Positions 34,084-45,576 of a stretch of DNA of 64,000 bases are shown piece after piece. The stretch comes from Annulohypoxylon bovei var. microspora (taxonomy: Eukaryota; Ascomycota; Sordariomycetes; Xylariales; Hypoxylaceae). The position numbers were made by a program, and so were the translations under genes. The notes beneath the pieces are model-generated. The model did no database searches. It was given only the letters and a program-made list of their open reading frames with translations, and was not told the DNA's origin. The stretch covers positions 62,001 through 126,000 of the forward strand of contig MU405289.1 in NCBI GenBank assembly GCA_022836615.1, read 5' to 3'. How positions within the stretch are numbered: position 1 is the stretch's first letter; every line of letters starts with the position of its first letter.

Positions 34084-36623
34084 ATGGCTGACCCTATTCA
34101 CTCCGCTGCGGCTGCTTCCGGCAGCCGTGATGATGACGATCTTTCAGCTAAATGTCATGAACCGGGACCTATGAAGTGTTGTTGTGGTTCTGTGGAGTGT
34201 GTCTTTCTGAGACACAATTGCTCTGTCCTCGCTAGCGTCGAGAAGGATGTCCACACGGCTGCGCGAATGGGACAGGTACGTTTTTCCCGTTATCCCGTTA
34301 GTTTATGTAGTCATGAGGCTGTGACCACTGGCCAGACCCAAGCCACCATGAGTTCCAACAACTCCCTCAAGTGAGAAGTCACGTCTACCTAAAGCTTACC
34401 TAGTTCTCTTAAAATGCACCACATTCATAGTCTTGTCTGCTCTTCCCCACTATGAGTCCTGGGGTGAATCACTTTGGTATACTCTCTTGGGAATGTGTCT
34501 TTAGTTCGTTGCGATATATCGTTTCCGTCATTGCTGTGCAATCTACATTCCATAACATCTTCCTAATAACAACACTTTACATCATCATGATGGGGGCCTC
34601 TAAGTCTCTAACATTTGCGCTGCAGGCCCTGCTTGCACGCCACGAAGCTTACATGGCCGATGCAGAGCGGGATCGCCATGAGCTTACCGCCCGGATCGAA
34701 CAGCTGGAAGTCGACAATAAGGAGCTTGAGGTTAAAAATGCGAGGACGATCGAGGAGAATAGGAACCTGCTAGATCAACTCGAGTCATTAAACACCACTG
34801 TCGTCGATTCTGAAGGTCGCATTACATCGCTCGAAGCTACTTTGCTCTCCTCGCATCAGGCAGTGCGGCGCCTAGAAGGAGAAACGGCACGTGCTGCCGC
34901 GCTAGAACGTCAACTTGCGGCTTTAGAACAAGAGCAAGCCGAGCTGCAAAGTTGTCTGAGCATGTCTCGAGAAGAGGCCCGATCTGCCGTATCAAGATGG
35001 AAGCGGGCTGAAAGAGGTATCAATGACCTGCAGGAGCAACTAGAACGGATGGAAAAAGAAGCGAAGGAAGAAAGAGAATACCACGTCGAGGTAATGGGGC
35101 GTATAGAAAGGCAGCGTGAAATGGAGAAGGAGCTGAACACTGCTGCCGGTCGACTGAAGGGGGCGGCCGCAGCTAAATCGATGGATCGAGGTCCCGGCAT
35201 CGGGAGCAATGCCGTGTCGCACTTCGTCCGCGATCTTCTACAGGATAATGCTAACCTACAATATGGTATCGCCGAGCTACGGGAGATGCTGATGAATTCC
35301 AACGATGAAATTCAAGCCCTACAGAATCAACTCATTTATCACCAACCTTTAGGAGATGACCAGAATAATGCCACCTCAACACTAAGTGCGGAGCTCGAGT
35401 CTGATAAGAATCCGCCTGGGGAAAAGAAGACTCCTAAAACTCCTAAGGAGCTCCATATCCATCATCATTACCACTTACCGAAGTCGAAGCAAGAAGCGAA
35501 GAAACCTCGAAAGAAACGGCAGTCACTTACACCTGGGATCTTCACACCTCCTGGAAATTTTGCACCGAGTACTCCCCCCAGTGGACTGATACGGCATCAG
35601 TTTGGATCGCACGCGCATAGAGATTCTTTGCTATCCAATTATTGGTCTACGTACTCGGACCGCCCGGCAGACTTTTCACCCTCTTCAGTCCCTACTTCGC
35701 CTCGCTCGAATCGTCGGAGCTCACTATTTGACCATCCAATGGAATCTTACCCGTGCTCGCCCGCAACCAGTATTGACCCAATATCGCCTACGTGGCATGC
35801 TAGTCACCGGAAGCAACTTTCAAACGTATCGGCTCGAAGCTTTCAATTGTCAATACAGCCTGCTCTCACGCATACTCACGCAATTGTCGAAGAATCCGAC
35901 GATGAGGAAAGCCCTCCAGATCTAACTTCAGCCACCGACGAATCCATCGCAGATGAGACAGCGTCCTTAGGGGATCAAGATGCAGTTAATGAAGAGCCTT
36001 CGGTTACTAACGACACAGATGGTCATCAGATGCCGCTGGTTCGATTACACAGAGTACTGTCACATGAATCAGTAATATCATTGACAGGTGGCCTTGACAT
36101 ACACACGTTAAAGTCTCGGCCTAGCCAGCTTTCGATTGGCCAAATAGGTTCTGCTTCTTCGGTGACGGGCAGTAGCATTGTTACAGCGCGGCCTATGCTG
36201 TCGCGCGACAGCGCCAAACGAAGTAGTGTAATGTTACGAGAGAGCTATGGCCCCTCGCCGGTAGGAAGTTTCAATTCTGGTTCTGACTCATCTATGCGAG
36301 GTCTCGGGCCGTCGAAACTTGGTAGATGGGTCGGTTGGCGGCCATGGGGCGGCGGCGGAGGAGAGGAGGGAGGGGGAGGGGGAAGTTCCAATGCAAGCAC
36401 CACATCGAATAAGACTATCAAAGAGAAGAGCAACCAGCAGGCATTCGGCCGCCCTCCAGGTATCAATCAACCTGGTGTAATACCTGGCTTTTCAGAGTAT
36501 GTAGCTGCGGCACAACGGAGAACACCACCAGCCAAGATTCAGCCTGATAGTGTGGATCGCGACGCGTTGAGAGAAGGTCTCGGCGAAGGCGAGACTGGCA
36601 TAGAATCCTTGGCCCTAACTTAG
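34084..36623 (+). CDS. Long coiled-coil protein with N-terminal Cys cluster
   Basis: Two exons, 34084-34275 and 34626-36623, with a long phase-0 intron of 350 nt (donor GTACGT, acceptor GCTGCAG), give about 729 residues. Exon 1 carries a short Cys-rich patch (KCCCGSVECVFLRHNC) and then runs into KDVHTAARMGQALLARHEAYMADAERDR, a continuous sequence across the junction. Residues about 70-300 form an extended coiled coil dense in Glu, Lys, Arg and Leu heptads. The rest is disordered: a basic His patch (HIHHHYH), Ser/Pro-rich stretches, an acidic block and a Gly tract (about residue 645). I recognise the general architecture as a conserved filamentous-fungus protein with no assigned function. A structural or cytoskeletal scaffold is only a guess. 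Confidence 0.85.
36346..36382 (+). repeat. G-rich tract (poly-Gly coding)
   Basis: Runs GGGG (36346-36349), then GGG-A-GGGGG-A-GGGGG (36368-36382) on the coding strand of the coiled-coil gene, encoding a Gly/Glu stretch. Could form a G-quadruplex in the DNA or mRNA. Confidence 0.5.
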
Positions 36624-39127
36624 GTATTAGGATGATCAAAGCATACATATGCTACGATGAACATCCTTTTATTTTTATTTTTTACCATTGTACAGTACAT
36701 CGATATTTACCTGTTCCCAGATTTGAAACTGGGAGCGTCTGCATTCGACAAGATTTATGGAACGCGCGGACACGCGCAACAGATAAGGCATTATTATACA
36801 CAGAAATTTGCGACAACTTTTTCGGAAGTCGTTCTATCGAACGTCCCAAATAAAGCATGGGGGAACTAGTTGGTTTAAGTCAATATACCACGTTGTAGGA
36901 AGTAGGAAATCGCAAGCAGAGAAGCATAGGATGGAGAACGCGGATATGATACCCCTCCAAGATGGCTAGTCTAGACTTACTTGCTAGATAGCTCTTGATA
37001 TCTATTTATTTTTTTTCTTTTGTGAATATTTATCTAAAAATTATTGGAATTGTCTGTTACAAATAACTAGTTACCCCTAACTAGTCCTATACTCTCCAGT
37101 GTACATACAATATGTGGGACGCTTAGTTAATAGGGGTAGGATAGGTGGGCGGCTTACAATATGTAAGTGTAGGTACATAGAAGAGAATGTGGAAGTGGAT
37201 TGTTCTCATTTTATTATAGCTTCACATTTTAAGTTGACAACTCATCTGTACCGTAATATTTCCAATTATATTTCCTCCGTTCTATTTTCTGCGGCGATCA
37301 GAACTCATAATGAAGGCTAAAACTCTACGGATACCTAGCGAGGCAGTATACTAGGCTCGCAGATACGGCGACTCTCGACGGGCCCGATTCTCTCACCTAG
37401 ACGCATATGATTCCTATGGACGAGGTGATGACTCGAACGTCTCAAGGACCTCAGATGGCGGGATTCTCAATACTGGAACTAATGAGTATACCCTAGAAAA
37501 TACCTAGGTATCCGATTGAAGCGGCTCCGTGAAGAACACAAGCAGGGAATCGGGATGCCGAAATTCATCTCAACGATATTATTTCACAAATCACCTCTCC
37601 ATAGATACATTGAAGGTTCGTTCTACATGATAGGGACTCAAGTCTTAGGCCACCATACAAGGTGCATAAAACCAGGTATTAGTTTGAAGCGACTATCGTG
37701 TGTCCTGCAACGTTACTGGGAACATCTAACCTACTCGCTCGGCCCATCCGCGCGTCTACATTGGCTTTAAATCGTATGAGTGCTAACAAGCGAGCCTCCA
37801 TCGCCCGTATGGGCTTCTCGTATTCAACATGGCTCCAACCACATAGCTCTAGGGATATCTCCAGACGGTCGGACCGTACACCTAGTTCTTCTAACATTTA
37901 TAAATGAAGCATGTAGGTCGCAGAAGAGGCTGTATCGGCAAAGATTTGATGGGAGACTACAGTGCGGTAACATACTGTTTATCAAAGTCCGCACTGTCCT
38001 GTTTAGCCCCTAAATTCTAATAGCGAATACCCGCCATCTCAACTCCTTCATTCCCACGAAAGATGTTAGCAATATATTTAAACATCCATTACGTGCTGTT
38101 TAATAGGTATGTAAGTAACAGCTTACCCCGTGCTTTCCTGCATGGCCTTGACAAATTCCAAAAGAGAAGCAGAAAGGCAAGATACTCGACTCTAGCGATA
38201 TGCCTACGCGGCGCGCCTGATACGCAATCGTATAAGGTAAAAAGTACTCAGCACTCCTCAGATAACACATCACTAATCGAAGAAGTACTTAGGATGCAAC
38301 GTGACATAATTCTGAGGCTTGAGTCAATTGATATGTGCTAACTATGTCTGGCACGGTATTTCATATTAGCCATAGCCTACCATGGGCGAATCGCGGCCAG
38401 GGGGTCTGGCAAAATACATGAAGCGAGCGCGGACCAGTCAGCGGTTCTACAGACATCCATAAAGGATGCTAAACTTGTTATAACAGTAAATATAGAGAAA
38501 TTCATGATCCTGGCATACAGCCAATAACCCAATTAGTTCGATATGCAAGACTAATATAGCTACCTAGACATAGGTGTACCGGATGGACCATATGGGACGT
38601 CAACCAAAGCACAGGTATCGCTGTCGTTCAAAGTAGAAATGGACGCACCTAGCCGCTTTTCAGACATGACAGACATAAACTTCACCTTTCCATTTCTAGG
38701 TGACGTTGTGTGATTCTGTCTTCCAACCGATCCTCTAGCTTACGTCTCCAAGAAGCCTCGTCAGGCCTGGACGGTTCTCCGTGGTCTAGAAACGCCTATA
38801 TTACCGGTTGAATTGAAGCCATATAGCTTTACGGTGCATTCAAAGGAGCCTTTACCGAATCTGTCTACTAACGCCTGGTATTTGGTACTCGCTCTGGCCT
38901 GTCAACGTCCATTCTACGACAGCTTGCAGCTTTCCAGGAATCATTCTCATTATTATTAGAAACCACGAGATCGTTCGATATTGGATCTCGTCAATTCCTA
39001 GGTCATTTGGGGAACTTTGCCATACCTAATAGATCTACAAAAGGATTGGCCTCCAGCATTCGATCTGGGTCAGGTTTTCTGTATTCCAGAACAGCTCCAA
39101 GCTCACGGCGCTTGACCAAATACCAAA
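36624..39127. other. Long intergenic spacer
   Basis: 2.5 kb with no credible gene. An exact TACCTAGGTA is at 37501-37510. An open frame at 38063-38341 ends in a helical-looking segment but has no recognisable family; a decayed gene is possible but unsupported. Confidence 0.5.
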
Positions 39128-40796
39128 ATGGCTTTCACTATATCTAGCTTCTGGTTCATTATAGGTCTCTTTTCCCTGAGAGCTCTCGCTCAATGCAGCA
39201 GTTATGGTGTTGATTATGTGAATGGTGGATCATACGACATCGATTCGTCCTCGAACAATAACTTCACTTTTACGACTATATTTCAGGGTATATCAATGGC
39301 CTTCAACGTAATGATACACACACGCTAACCATCACTAGGATGCGATCAAGAATCTGTAACACCACTTCTTATAGACCCTAATGGCGCTCAGCACCCCTGT
39401 TCTGCAGTAAATACAACACCTGCTGGAGAGCAGGTCACTTCTACATGGTGAGACTCTGCTGACTTTATCTGGCGTTGATGGGTAACTCATTGTCCTTTAG
39501 TACAATTACATACTCTGCCATGGCTTCTGGTCTATACAAGATTGTTATGCAAGGAGAGAAAATTGGTGTCCAGAGGACGATCGCCCTTACAGTCGGGACT
39601 CCCGCTACGATTACCTTCACTGTAAGACTGCAATCAACTAGATATATACAAGGTCTAATACTGGTGCTGATCATGTTATAGGCAACTCCTACTGTGGTAG
39701 TGGGTATCACTAGTACCCCTAACGCCACAAGTATATATCCCACACTCAACTATATGCGTGACGAGAGCATTCTAACTTAATTGCAGCTGTATACAAGACC
39801 GTTTCTCAGACCCAGACCGTAACTCTAAAACCTGGAACAGTCAAGGCGCCTTGTGATGGAATTACACAGACAGTGACTATTACGCCAGTAGCACCAACCG
39901 TGACTACGATATATACCATCACACGGACAATTACAGACAAGAAGACTACAAAGCAAACGACTACAACGCTTACGAAGACAGCATCTTGTCATTACCTGCC
40001 AACTCCGACCTTGGTTCCAGATCCTGTACCCACGATCTGCATCGGACTCGCTTGCATCCCCCCTATTCTTCCACCCGGTCTCATCGGAAACCCAGGCAAC
40101 CCCATTGGCGACACGGCTTTAGAAACAAGCAAGCCAGATGTAGTCGCTGCACGATCTTTAGCAGCGACTACCATCACTGTTACAGAAACCACGATCACCG
40201 TCACAAGCACTAGTATTACCACTGTTCCGGCCTCGACAACCACGGAGGATGGTAAGTAAAATCAAGTCGCAAGCTCTGAAGAAATTTGAGACTGACAGAA
40301 GCTACAGTTTACCAAACGATTACGGCCACCATGTGAGTAAAACCTCGAAGTCTACTTCAAAAAAGGACTCGTCAAGAAACGAATACTTGGCTACCTAGAT
40401 GAAAGGGGAGAATCTATGCCACTACTAACGATCTATCTCTCAGAACACCGCCGCCGACCACAGTCTGCGATGGCCAGAAACCACCCGCTACTACAACCGT
40501 GACTGGGCCAGTCGGTGTCGTCACGCAGACAGATGTCACTTACGATACTACTCACATAAAGGCCACGGTCTGGATTGGGTACGTACTTCTCCTATTCAAT
40601 TTCTTAGTCATCGTTCTCTCCCTTTCGCATCTTATCAACTACTCCCCCATGCTGGAATATGATATCGCTAACTAACTCGCTTTCTAGCGAAACCAAGTAC
40701 AAAACTTCGACGAACAAGGAAAGCGCCACGTCCTGCATGGAAAATGGGGGTTGGTACGGCGCCGACGACTTTACGGCTACGGCTACGGCTTCGTAA
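39128..40796 (+). CDS. Thr-rich secreted or cell-wall protein, eight exons
   Basis: Exons: 39128-39287, 39339-39447, 39501-39621, 39682-39730, 39787-40251, 40308-40332, 40444-40578 and 40688-40796, about 390 residues. Introns are 51-111 nt, and all joins keep the frame. Residues 1-21 are a classic signal peptide ending ALA-Q. The N-terminal domain has a Cys pattern (CSSYGVDYVNGGSYDID, then GCDQES, HPCSAV, STC) of a kind seen in secreted fungal proteins of unknown function. It is followed by a long Thr/Val/Ile-rich tract (TVTxTxT repeats, residues about 170-330), probably O-mannosylated, and a Cys-containing tail. No GPI signal is clear. Exon 6 has two AG acceptors 9 nt apart (40298 and 40307), both in frame, adding or omitting EAT. 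Likely an extracellular matrix or wall protein. Confidence 0.82.
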
Positions 40797-41307
40797 AACA
40801 TTTTCCTTGCCCTTCTTGGTTATGGTCCACAATATCCTAAATAGGAGTACTAGTATCTACCTAGGCTAGGCTGGCCAAATAGGTTTGGTGGACCAGGATA
40901 GAAGATGTATATACCGTAATTAACAAACAGACTATCACATACGACCATAGGATTTAGAAAGCTCGGGATCCCGTCCGCTCTCCCATAGATAAGCTAGATA
41001 CCGCCGGATTAGTAGTTGGGTCGGTGACGACCAGCGAATCCCTGGTGTTGTATGTTTTTTGCCTTTTTTGTCTTCTATCCTTTTAAGTACTTTAGATTCG
41101 TGTGTTGTAGTAATTGTGAGTGTTGTATTGTCTCTATCCCAAACCTCTAGACTTTCCATTTTATCGAGTTCTACAATGAGTAAAAGGGGTAAAAAGTGGG
41201 GCTATCCAAAAGTTCGATAAAGTGAGGTTAAGGGGTTGTGCTAAAACTAAGTACCTATCTATGAAACAAAACTACCTAATACGTTTGCCCGATATAGGAA
41301 ATCATTT
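40797..41307. other. Intergenic spacer between convergent genes
   Basis: 510 bases, AT-rich, between the 3' ends of the secreted-protein gene and the MYND gene. Nothing beyond presumed 3' UTRs is seen. Confidence 0.5.
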
Positions 41308-42224
41308 CTACTCCGGCAGTCCAAGCAAAGGCCGCGCCACTGCCGCCGCTTTTGCCTTCATGGAGTTAAAAGAGCGAGGATCCGGTCCACGGGAAAGACG
41401 TAAGCCACGACGCTGTAAAGTATCCCTGTTGTAAATAATGTCTGGTAGCGCTTTTCCCATGTGACAGAAGTCACATTGGCACGGGTCCGGCCCTGCGCCG
41501 TGATGATCGCACTATATATCATGGCGAGTCAGCATTGCGGTCCCTTCTCTGGGCAAAGGATAGGGTTGAGATATGTTTAGAAGAAAGTGTTCCCCGAACA
41601 AGTTTATGAGATAACCCGGATCTGAAATCCGGTAAACCGAAAGGGGGAATCAAATAGTTCTCAAAGTTCAACACTCACCCCGAGACGCTGATCTCCCACC
41701 ATACCACAACACGTCCAGCGAAATCCCTGCGGCCAGTAGCCATACATGGCGATATCGTCAGACTTGAACTCCTCCTCGTACCTGCGCTTCAGCCCCGGCG
41801 ACGACCCCACCCCGCAGTTTCCCCAGCCCATTTTATTGGAATCCTCGGGATCCTCGTCTTCGGATAGCGTGTCTCCCCAGGTGATAAGCTCCAGGTCTCC
41901 GGAGTGCGAGGTCCCGTCCTTGCACTTGCGAAAATCATCGTACCATTTTTTGCCCTCCGCCACGGCGGCCCTCGCACGGCAGACGTTCTTGTGGAAGTAC
42001 CAGTCTTGCTTCTGGCAGGCCGTGCCTGGAGGATTGGATCTGAGTTAGCGCGCCGGTGGATTTGGCTACGTTTATCGCGTTAGACGCAGTGGGATGGATG
42101 GATATAGCGTACCACAGTACTTGACGGACTTGCATCGCCCGCAACGTAAGAGAGTGATACCCTCGCCCTGGCCCTTTTTACACTTATCGCACCTGTCTTT
42201 CGATTGTTCCTGTGTCTCTGACAT
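41308..42224 (-). CDS. MYND-type zinc finger protein
   Basis: Three exons on the minus strand: 42224-42113, 42025-41679 and 41511-41308, about 220 residues. The first two encode an N-terminal MYND finger: CDKC, then CGRC, then KYCGTACQKQDWYFHKNVC, giving the C-x2-C ... C-x2-C ... C-x3-C ... H-x3-C zinc ligand order. The exon 2 frame reaches a stop at 41661, but a GTGAGT donor lies just before it (41678). Splicing to the AG at 41512 in phase 0 adds a second Cys/His cluster, CDHHGAGPDPCQCDFC, followed by LRLSRGPDPRSFN. This third exon fits my recollection of related fungal proteins in which a CDHHG tail follows FRWTCC. MYND domains mediate protein-protein contacts, often with proline-rich partners. 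The role is unknown; probably nuclear or cytosolic. Confidence 0.82.
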
Positions 42225-42930
42225 CGCGATACTTTATTATAGAAGGGGGGAGTGTTTTGTATTCTGAGGTACTCGTGTCGAAGAGATTGAAAATAGAATA
42301 GTACCTACATACCTAGGTTATTAACTAACTATGAGAATGGATGCAAACAACACTTGTAGGGCGGACAATGGCGGTGTAAATATCGGTGTAGGCGGACCCC
42401 TAGGATGGTCCCTGCGTATCTAGATAATGGATTTTTGTTAATATTATTCAACACCTAACCGTTACCCTCATTGGATTCGTTGAGTATAAAGTCCGTAAAG
42501 GATCTTCCTGCACAATTATCACTTTGTTTTCAAGGACAATAACCTCCTTTCCCAACTCCTATCCAATGGAATAAAGGCATTCATCCCCTTTATTATACCC
42601 CACAGAACAAGGACCGTGGGTTCCCTTCTAACAAGAGCACAACTCCAGTCGATTGTTATGTAGAATCTGGGAGCCACTTACATCTCATCAGAGCCAAGAA
42701 TGTATTGTGAACTGGGACAAACCCTGCGGAGGCAACCGGGAACGAGACAAAACCATAGTCCCGTCTACGATCTTATAAGCCTCACCCACGAGGTTTACTT
42801 TTTTTTCAAACCGAATGGTTACACCTTTTCTAATACCGCGAGAATATTAAAAAAAAAAAAAAAAAAAAAGGCAACTTGCACGCATACAAGAACCCCAAGG
42901 GTAAGATAATAAAACCACACATACAGATAT
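42225..42930. other. Intergenic spacer
   Basis: Divergent region upstream of the MYND gene. A TACCTAGGT partial palindrome lies at 42310-42318, and an A21 homopolymer at 42849-42869. No gene is seen. Confidence 0.5.
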
Positions 42931-43095
42931 ATGTGCAGATTCACGATCCAGGCCTTCACCTGCGGCTGCCGCGCCGTAGGCCCTTGCAAGCTGAACGGGC
43001 AGTGCGACCGTCCCCGCGCGGGCTGCGGGACAGACCCGTCGATTCTGATCTTGCCTAGTCGGTGCGGCGACGCCAGGAACCACACCGAAGAATAG
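42931..43095 (+). CDS. Putative small Cys-rich protein (54 aa)
   Basis: An ATG-initiated frame of 54 codons, shorter than most gene finders accept. It starts MCRFTIQAFTCGC and holds seven Cys in a regular pattern (positions 2, 11, 13, 19, 25, 32, 45), with CKLNGQCDRPRAGCG in the middle. The GC-rich third positions stand out sharply from the AT-rich flanks, which suggests selection as protein. The MCxxxxxxxxCGC opening resembles a group of very small zinc- or disulfide-type proteins in filamentous ascomycetes that I recall without a firm name. There is no signal peptide, so Cys pairs would bind metal rather than form secreted disulfides. It could also be one exon of a larger gene. Confidence 0.45.
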   Translation: MCRFTIQAFTCGCRAVGPCKLNGQCDRPRAGCGTDPSILILPSRCGDARNHTEE

Positions 43096-43404
43096 GCACT
43101 TACGTATAGGTATAGAACATACTGAGAAAGAAAAGTATCCAATTAGCGTACTAGTTCAGTAAGTTAGTGAGTATTAGATAGTCAGGAGGAATATTCGTCT
43201 GCAGCCGCATCTCCTTCTCAGAATGCAATGCAGACGCACAGTTTATACCATATCCAATTGATATCTATTCTATCCAGTCTACGCAACTCCGCGCCGCCGT
43301 GTATCATGTATCATGCCGTATCGTGACCCCTAGCCCCAGCCCTCTAACCAACCCGACCATGCGCAAGTATCCAAAAGAAACACCAAACACTCCGCCCTCC
43401 TATC

Positions 43405-45576
43405 TTATTCCTCATCCTCATCCCCCTCAAGCCAAATCTCATGCCCATCCCCCTCCCTCACAAAGACGCTCACCAGCAGCCCCCCCACGGCGACGCCGGC
43501 CAGCCCCCAGAACACGCCGCCGATGAGCCCGCGGCTGAGGCCGAGGCCGTACAGCCAGCCGCACAGGACGGGGCCGAGGGTGCGGGCGAAGCTGCTGACG
43601 CTCTGGCCGAGGCCGTGGACGGAGCCCAGCACGCTGGGGTGGGGCGTGCAGTTGTTGACGAGGATGGTCTGGCCCGGCAGCGCGAAGGTGCGGCCCGTGA
43701 CCTGCACGAGCAGGACGCCGGCGATCGCGAGCCAGACCGCGGGCCCCGTCTTCGAGCCCGGGGGCGCCGTGGTCGACGGCACGACCGAGAGGAACGGGAT
43801 CAGCGTGTAGGCCACGGGGAACAGGTACAGGCAGGCGCGGTACGAGCGCAGGGTGCCGAAGCGCGACGACAGCCGCGGGTACAGGAACAGCTGCATGGAG
43901 ATGCCGATAACGCCGAGGATGGCCATGGCCATGCCCACGGAGCGTGGCGGCAGCCCCAGACCGCCGGTGAACCGGAACGGGAGCTCCGGGACGAAGCCCG
44001 GCGGGTCCGGGTCGGACGGATTGAAGACGGGGGTCGAGAGGAAGACGAACCACAGCGAGTTGAAGGTGCCGACGTGGAAGGCGAGGAAGAAGTGCGCGGC
44101 GAGCGTGAACGTCACGTTCGACGTGAAGATGCGGCGGAAGGGTAGCCGCGTCGTGTACCGACGTCTGGTCGTCGGCCGCTTAGATGTCCCGCGCGCGTCC
44201 TCGTCGGAACCGCGGGCTGAGACGGGGGACATTTCGAAATCGGTGCTTACGCTGGTGTCTCGTGAGTGCAGCGGGGTGTACGCAACGGATGTTTTGCGTC
44301 TCTTGAATAGCGCGGTTAGCTTGTGTCCGAGGATGATTCCAAAATCTCGTTTTTCTTGGAGGGCATCGTGTGTCTGTGGAATGAGTTAGCGATTACGTAT
44401 CTATGCAAGGAATAATCTTAAAGGGGGGGTTGGATAACATACCTCTTCCAAGAACAACCAGCACATGATCAAAGCAATGGTCAAAAATCCTGCGCTGACG
44501 AGATTTGGCGTAGCCCAGGGGTATTTTAGGAGGAAGGCTATTTTTCCAAATGTATCTGGATATGAACCTGCCGGATCAGATAGCATACCACCGAGGACTG
44601 GACCAATAATGACGCCGATATTGAAAGTCATCGGTAAGATCAAGAATGCCCTTGACTGGTATCTATAAAGACGTTAGGTATAGTTCACTTGAATATAGTT
44701 TAGTTGGGGAGCATACTTCTTCTCGCGGACAATCTCGCTAATCCTATAGTCCTCGTATCAGTACTAGTTATCAAGATATCATGTTGAAGATCTTGGAACC
44801 TACATAGTCCTCATCACTCCGACATTACCATTGGTCGCGCCACCTAAACATCTGAAGAACAAGGCTTGGTAGAAGGACGTCGAGAATGCATATCCAACAC
44901 ACGACAGGACTTATTTATGTGTCAGTAACTCTTCATAAAAAAGGGTAAAAATAGCGACATACGAGTCCCAAACAGTCCTATCAAGATGACCGTCTTACGG
45001 CCCGCCCACATAGAGTCGGCGACGCGGCCCCACATCATAGCCGTGAAGAACTGCGCCGCCGTGAAGCTGGCGTGCAGGATACCGGCTTGGCTCGAAATAA
45101 CGGAATCCGGCAGGCTCGGATCGAACCATCGTAGCTGGTAGAACATGTACGACTATACCGGGTCAGGAACCATGGCTCTTGGCATGACATGGATTCGATC
45201 ACATTATAACGGATTGGATGAGGTGATTACTACCTATACATACCTGCAGAGACGTCTGAACCAATGGCTCGCTGAGCCGGGCTAGCGTGATGACGATGAG
45301 TTGCTTTTTCTTAGGCAGGTCTCCCCACGCCACCACCTTCTTAGAAGATTCGCTTGGCCTCCGGTTTCGTTTTTGGTATTCAGAACCCCCGGTGCTGGTA
45401 TCGATATTCAAGGTGCCGGCACGGGAGGCCACCAGCGGAGTGGCATCCTGGCCGCTCTCGTCTCGGACGCCAAGCCCGGGTTCGAGGGCCGCAGATTCCT
45501 CATCGGAATCGAAGTCTAACTCGCTTAAAGGGCCACGGTCTTCATCATCGGAGCCATTAAGCTTGCGGTCGTTCAT
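43405..45576 (-). CDS. Major facilitator superfamily (MFS) transporter
   Basis: Six exons on the minus strand: 45576-45244, 45152-44963, 44909-44804, 44743-44717, 44662-44443 and 44373-43405, about 614 residues. Exon 4 is only 27 nt and encodes ISEIVREK; it is needed to join VGVMRTM to KYQSRAFLILPM. Residues 1-90 are a hydrophilic acidic/Ser-rich tail. The 12-helix core starts at about 93 (LIVITLARLSEPLVQTSLQ). The MFS loop 2-3 signature is WGRVADSMWAGRKTVILIG, and FNIGVIIGPVLGG marks helix 5 (antiporter-type motif C). A long cytosolic loop (about residues 300-365) separates the halves. It resembles the fungal YCR023C-like group, of unknown substrate and possibly vacuolar. A Zn2Cys6 regulator lies upstream on the same strand. 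Confidence 0.92.

Noticed and set aside
38063..38341. 92-codon open frame with a helical C-terminus
   Set aside because: No recognisable family and no plausible splice partners; could be a gene relic but cannot be supported.
43441..44145. 234-codon plus-strand frame opposite MFS exon 6
   Set aside because: Same GC-driven artefact; composition is Ala/Glu/Arg/Gln-rich without domain features, while the minus strand encodes clear MFS helices.
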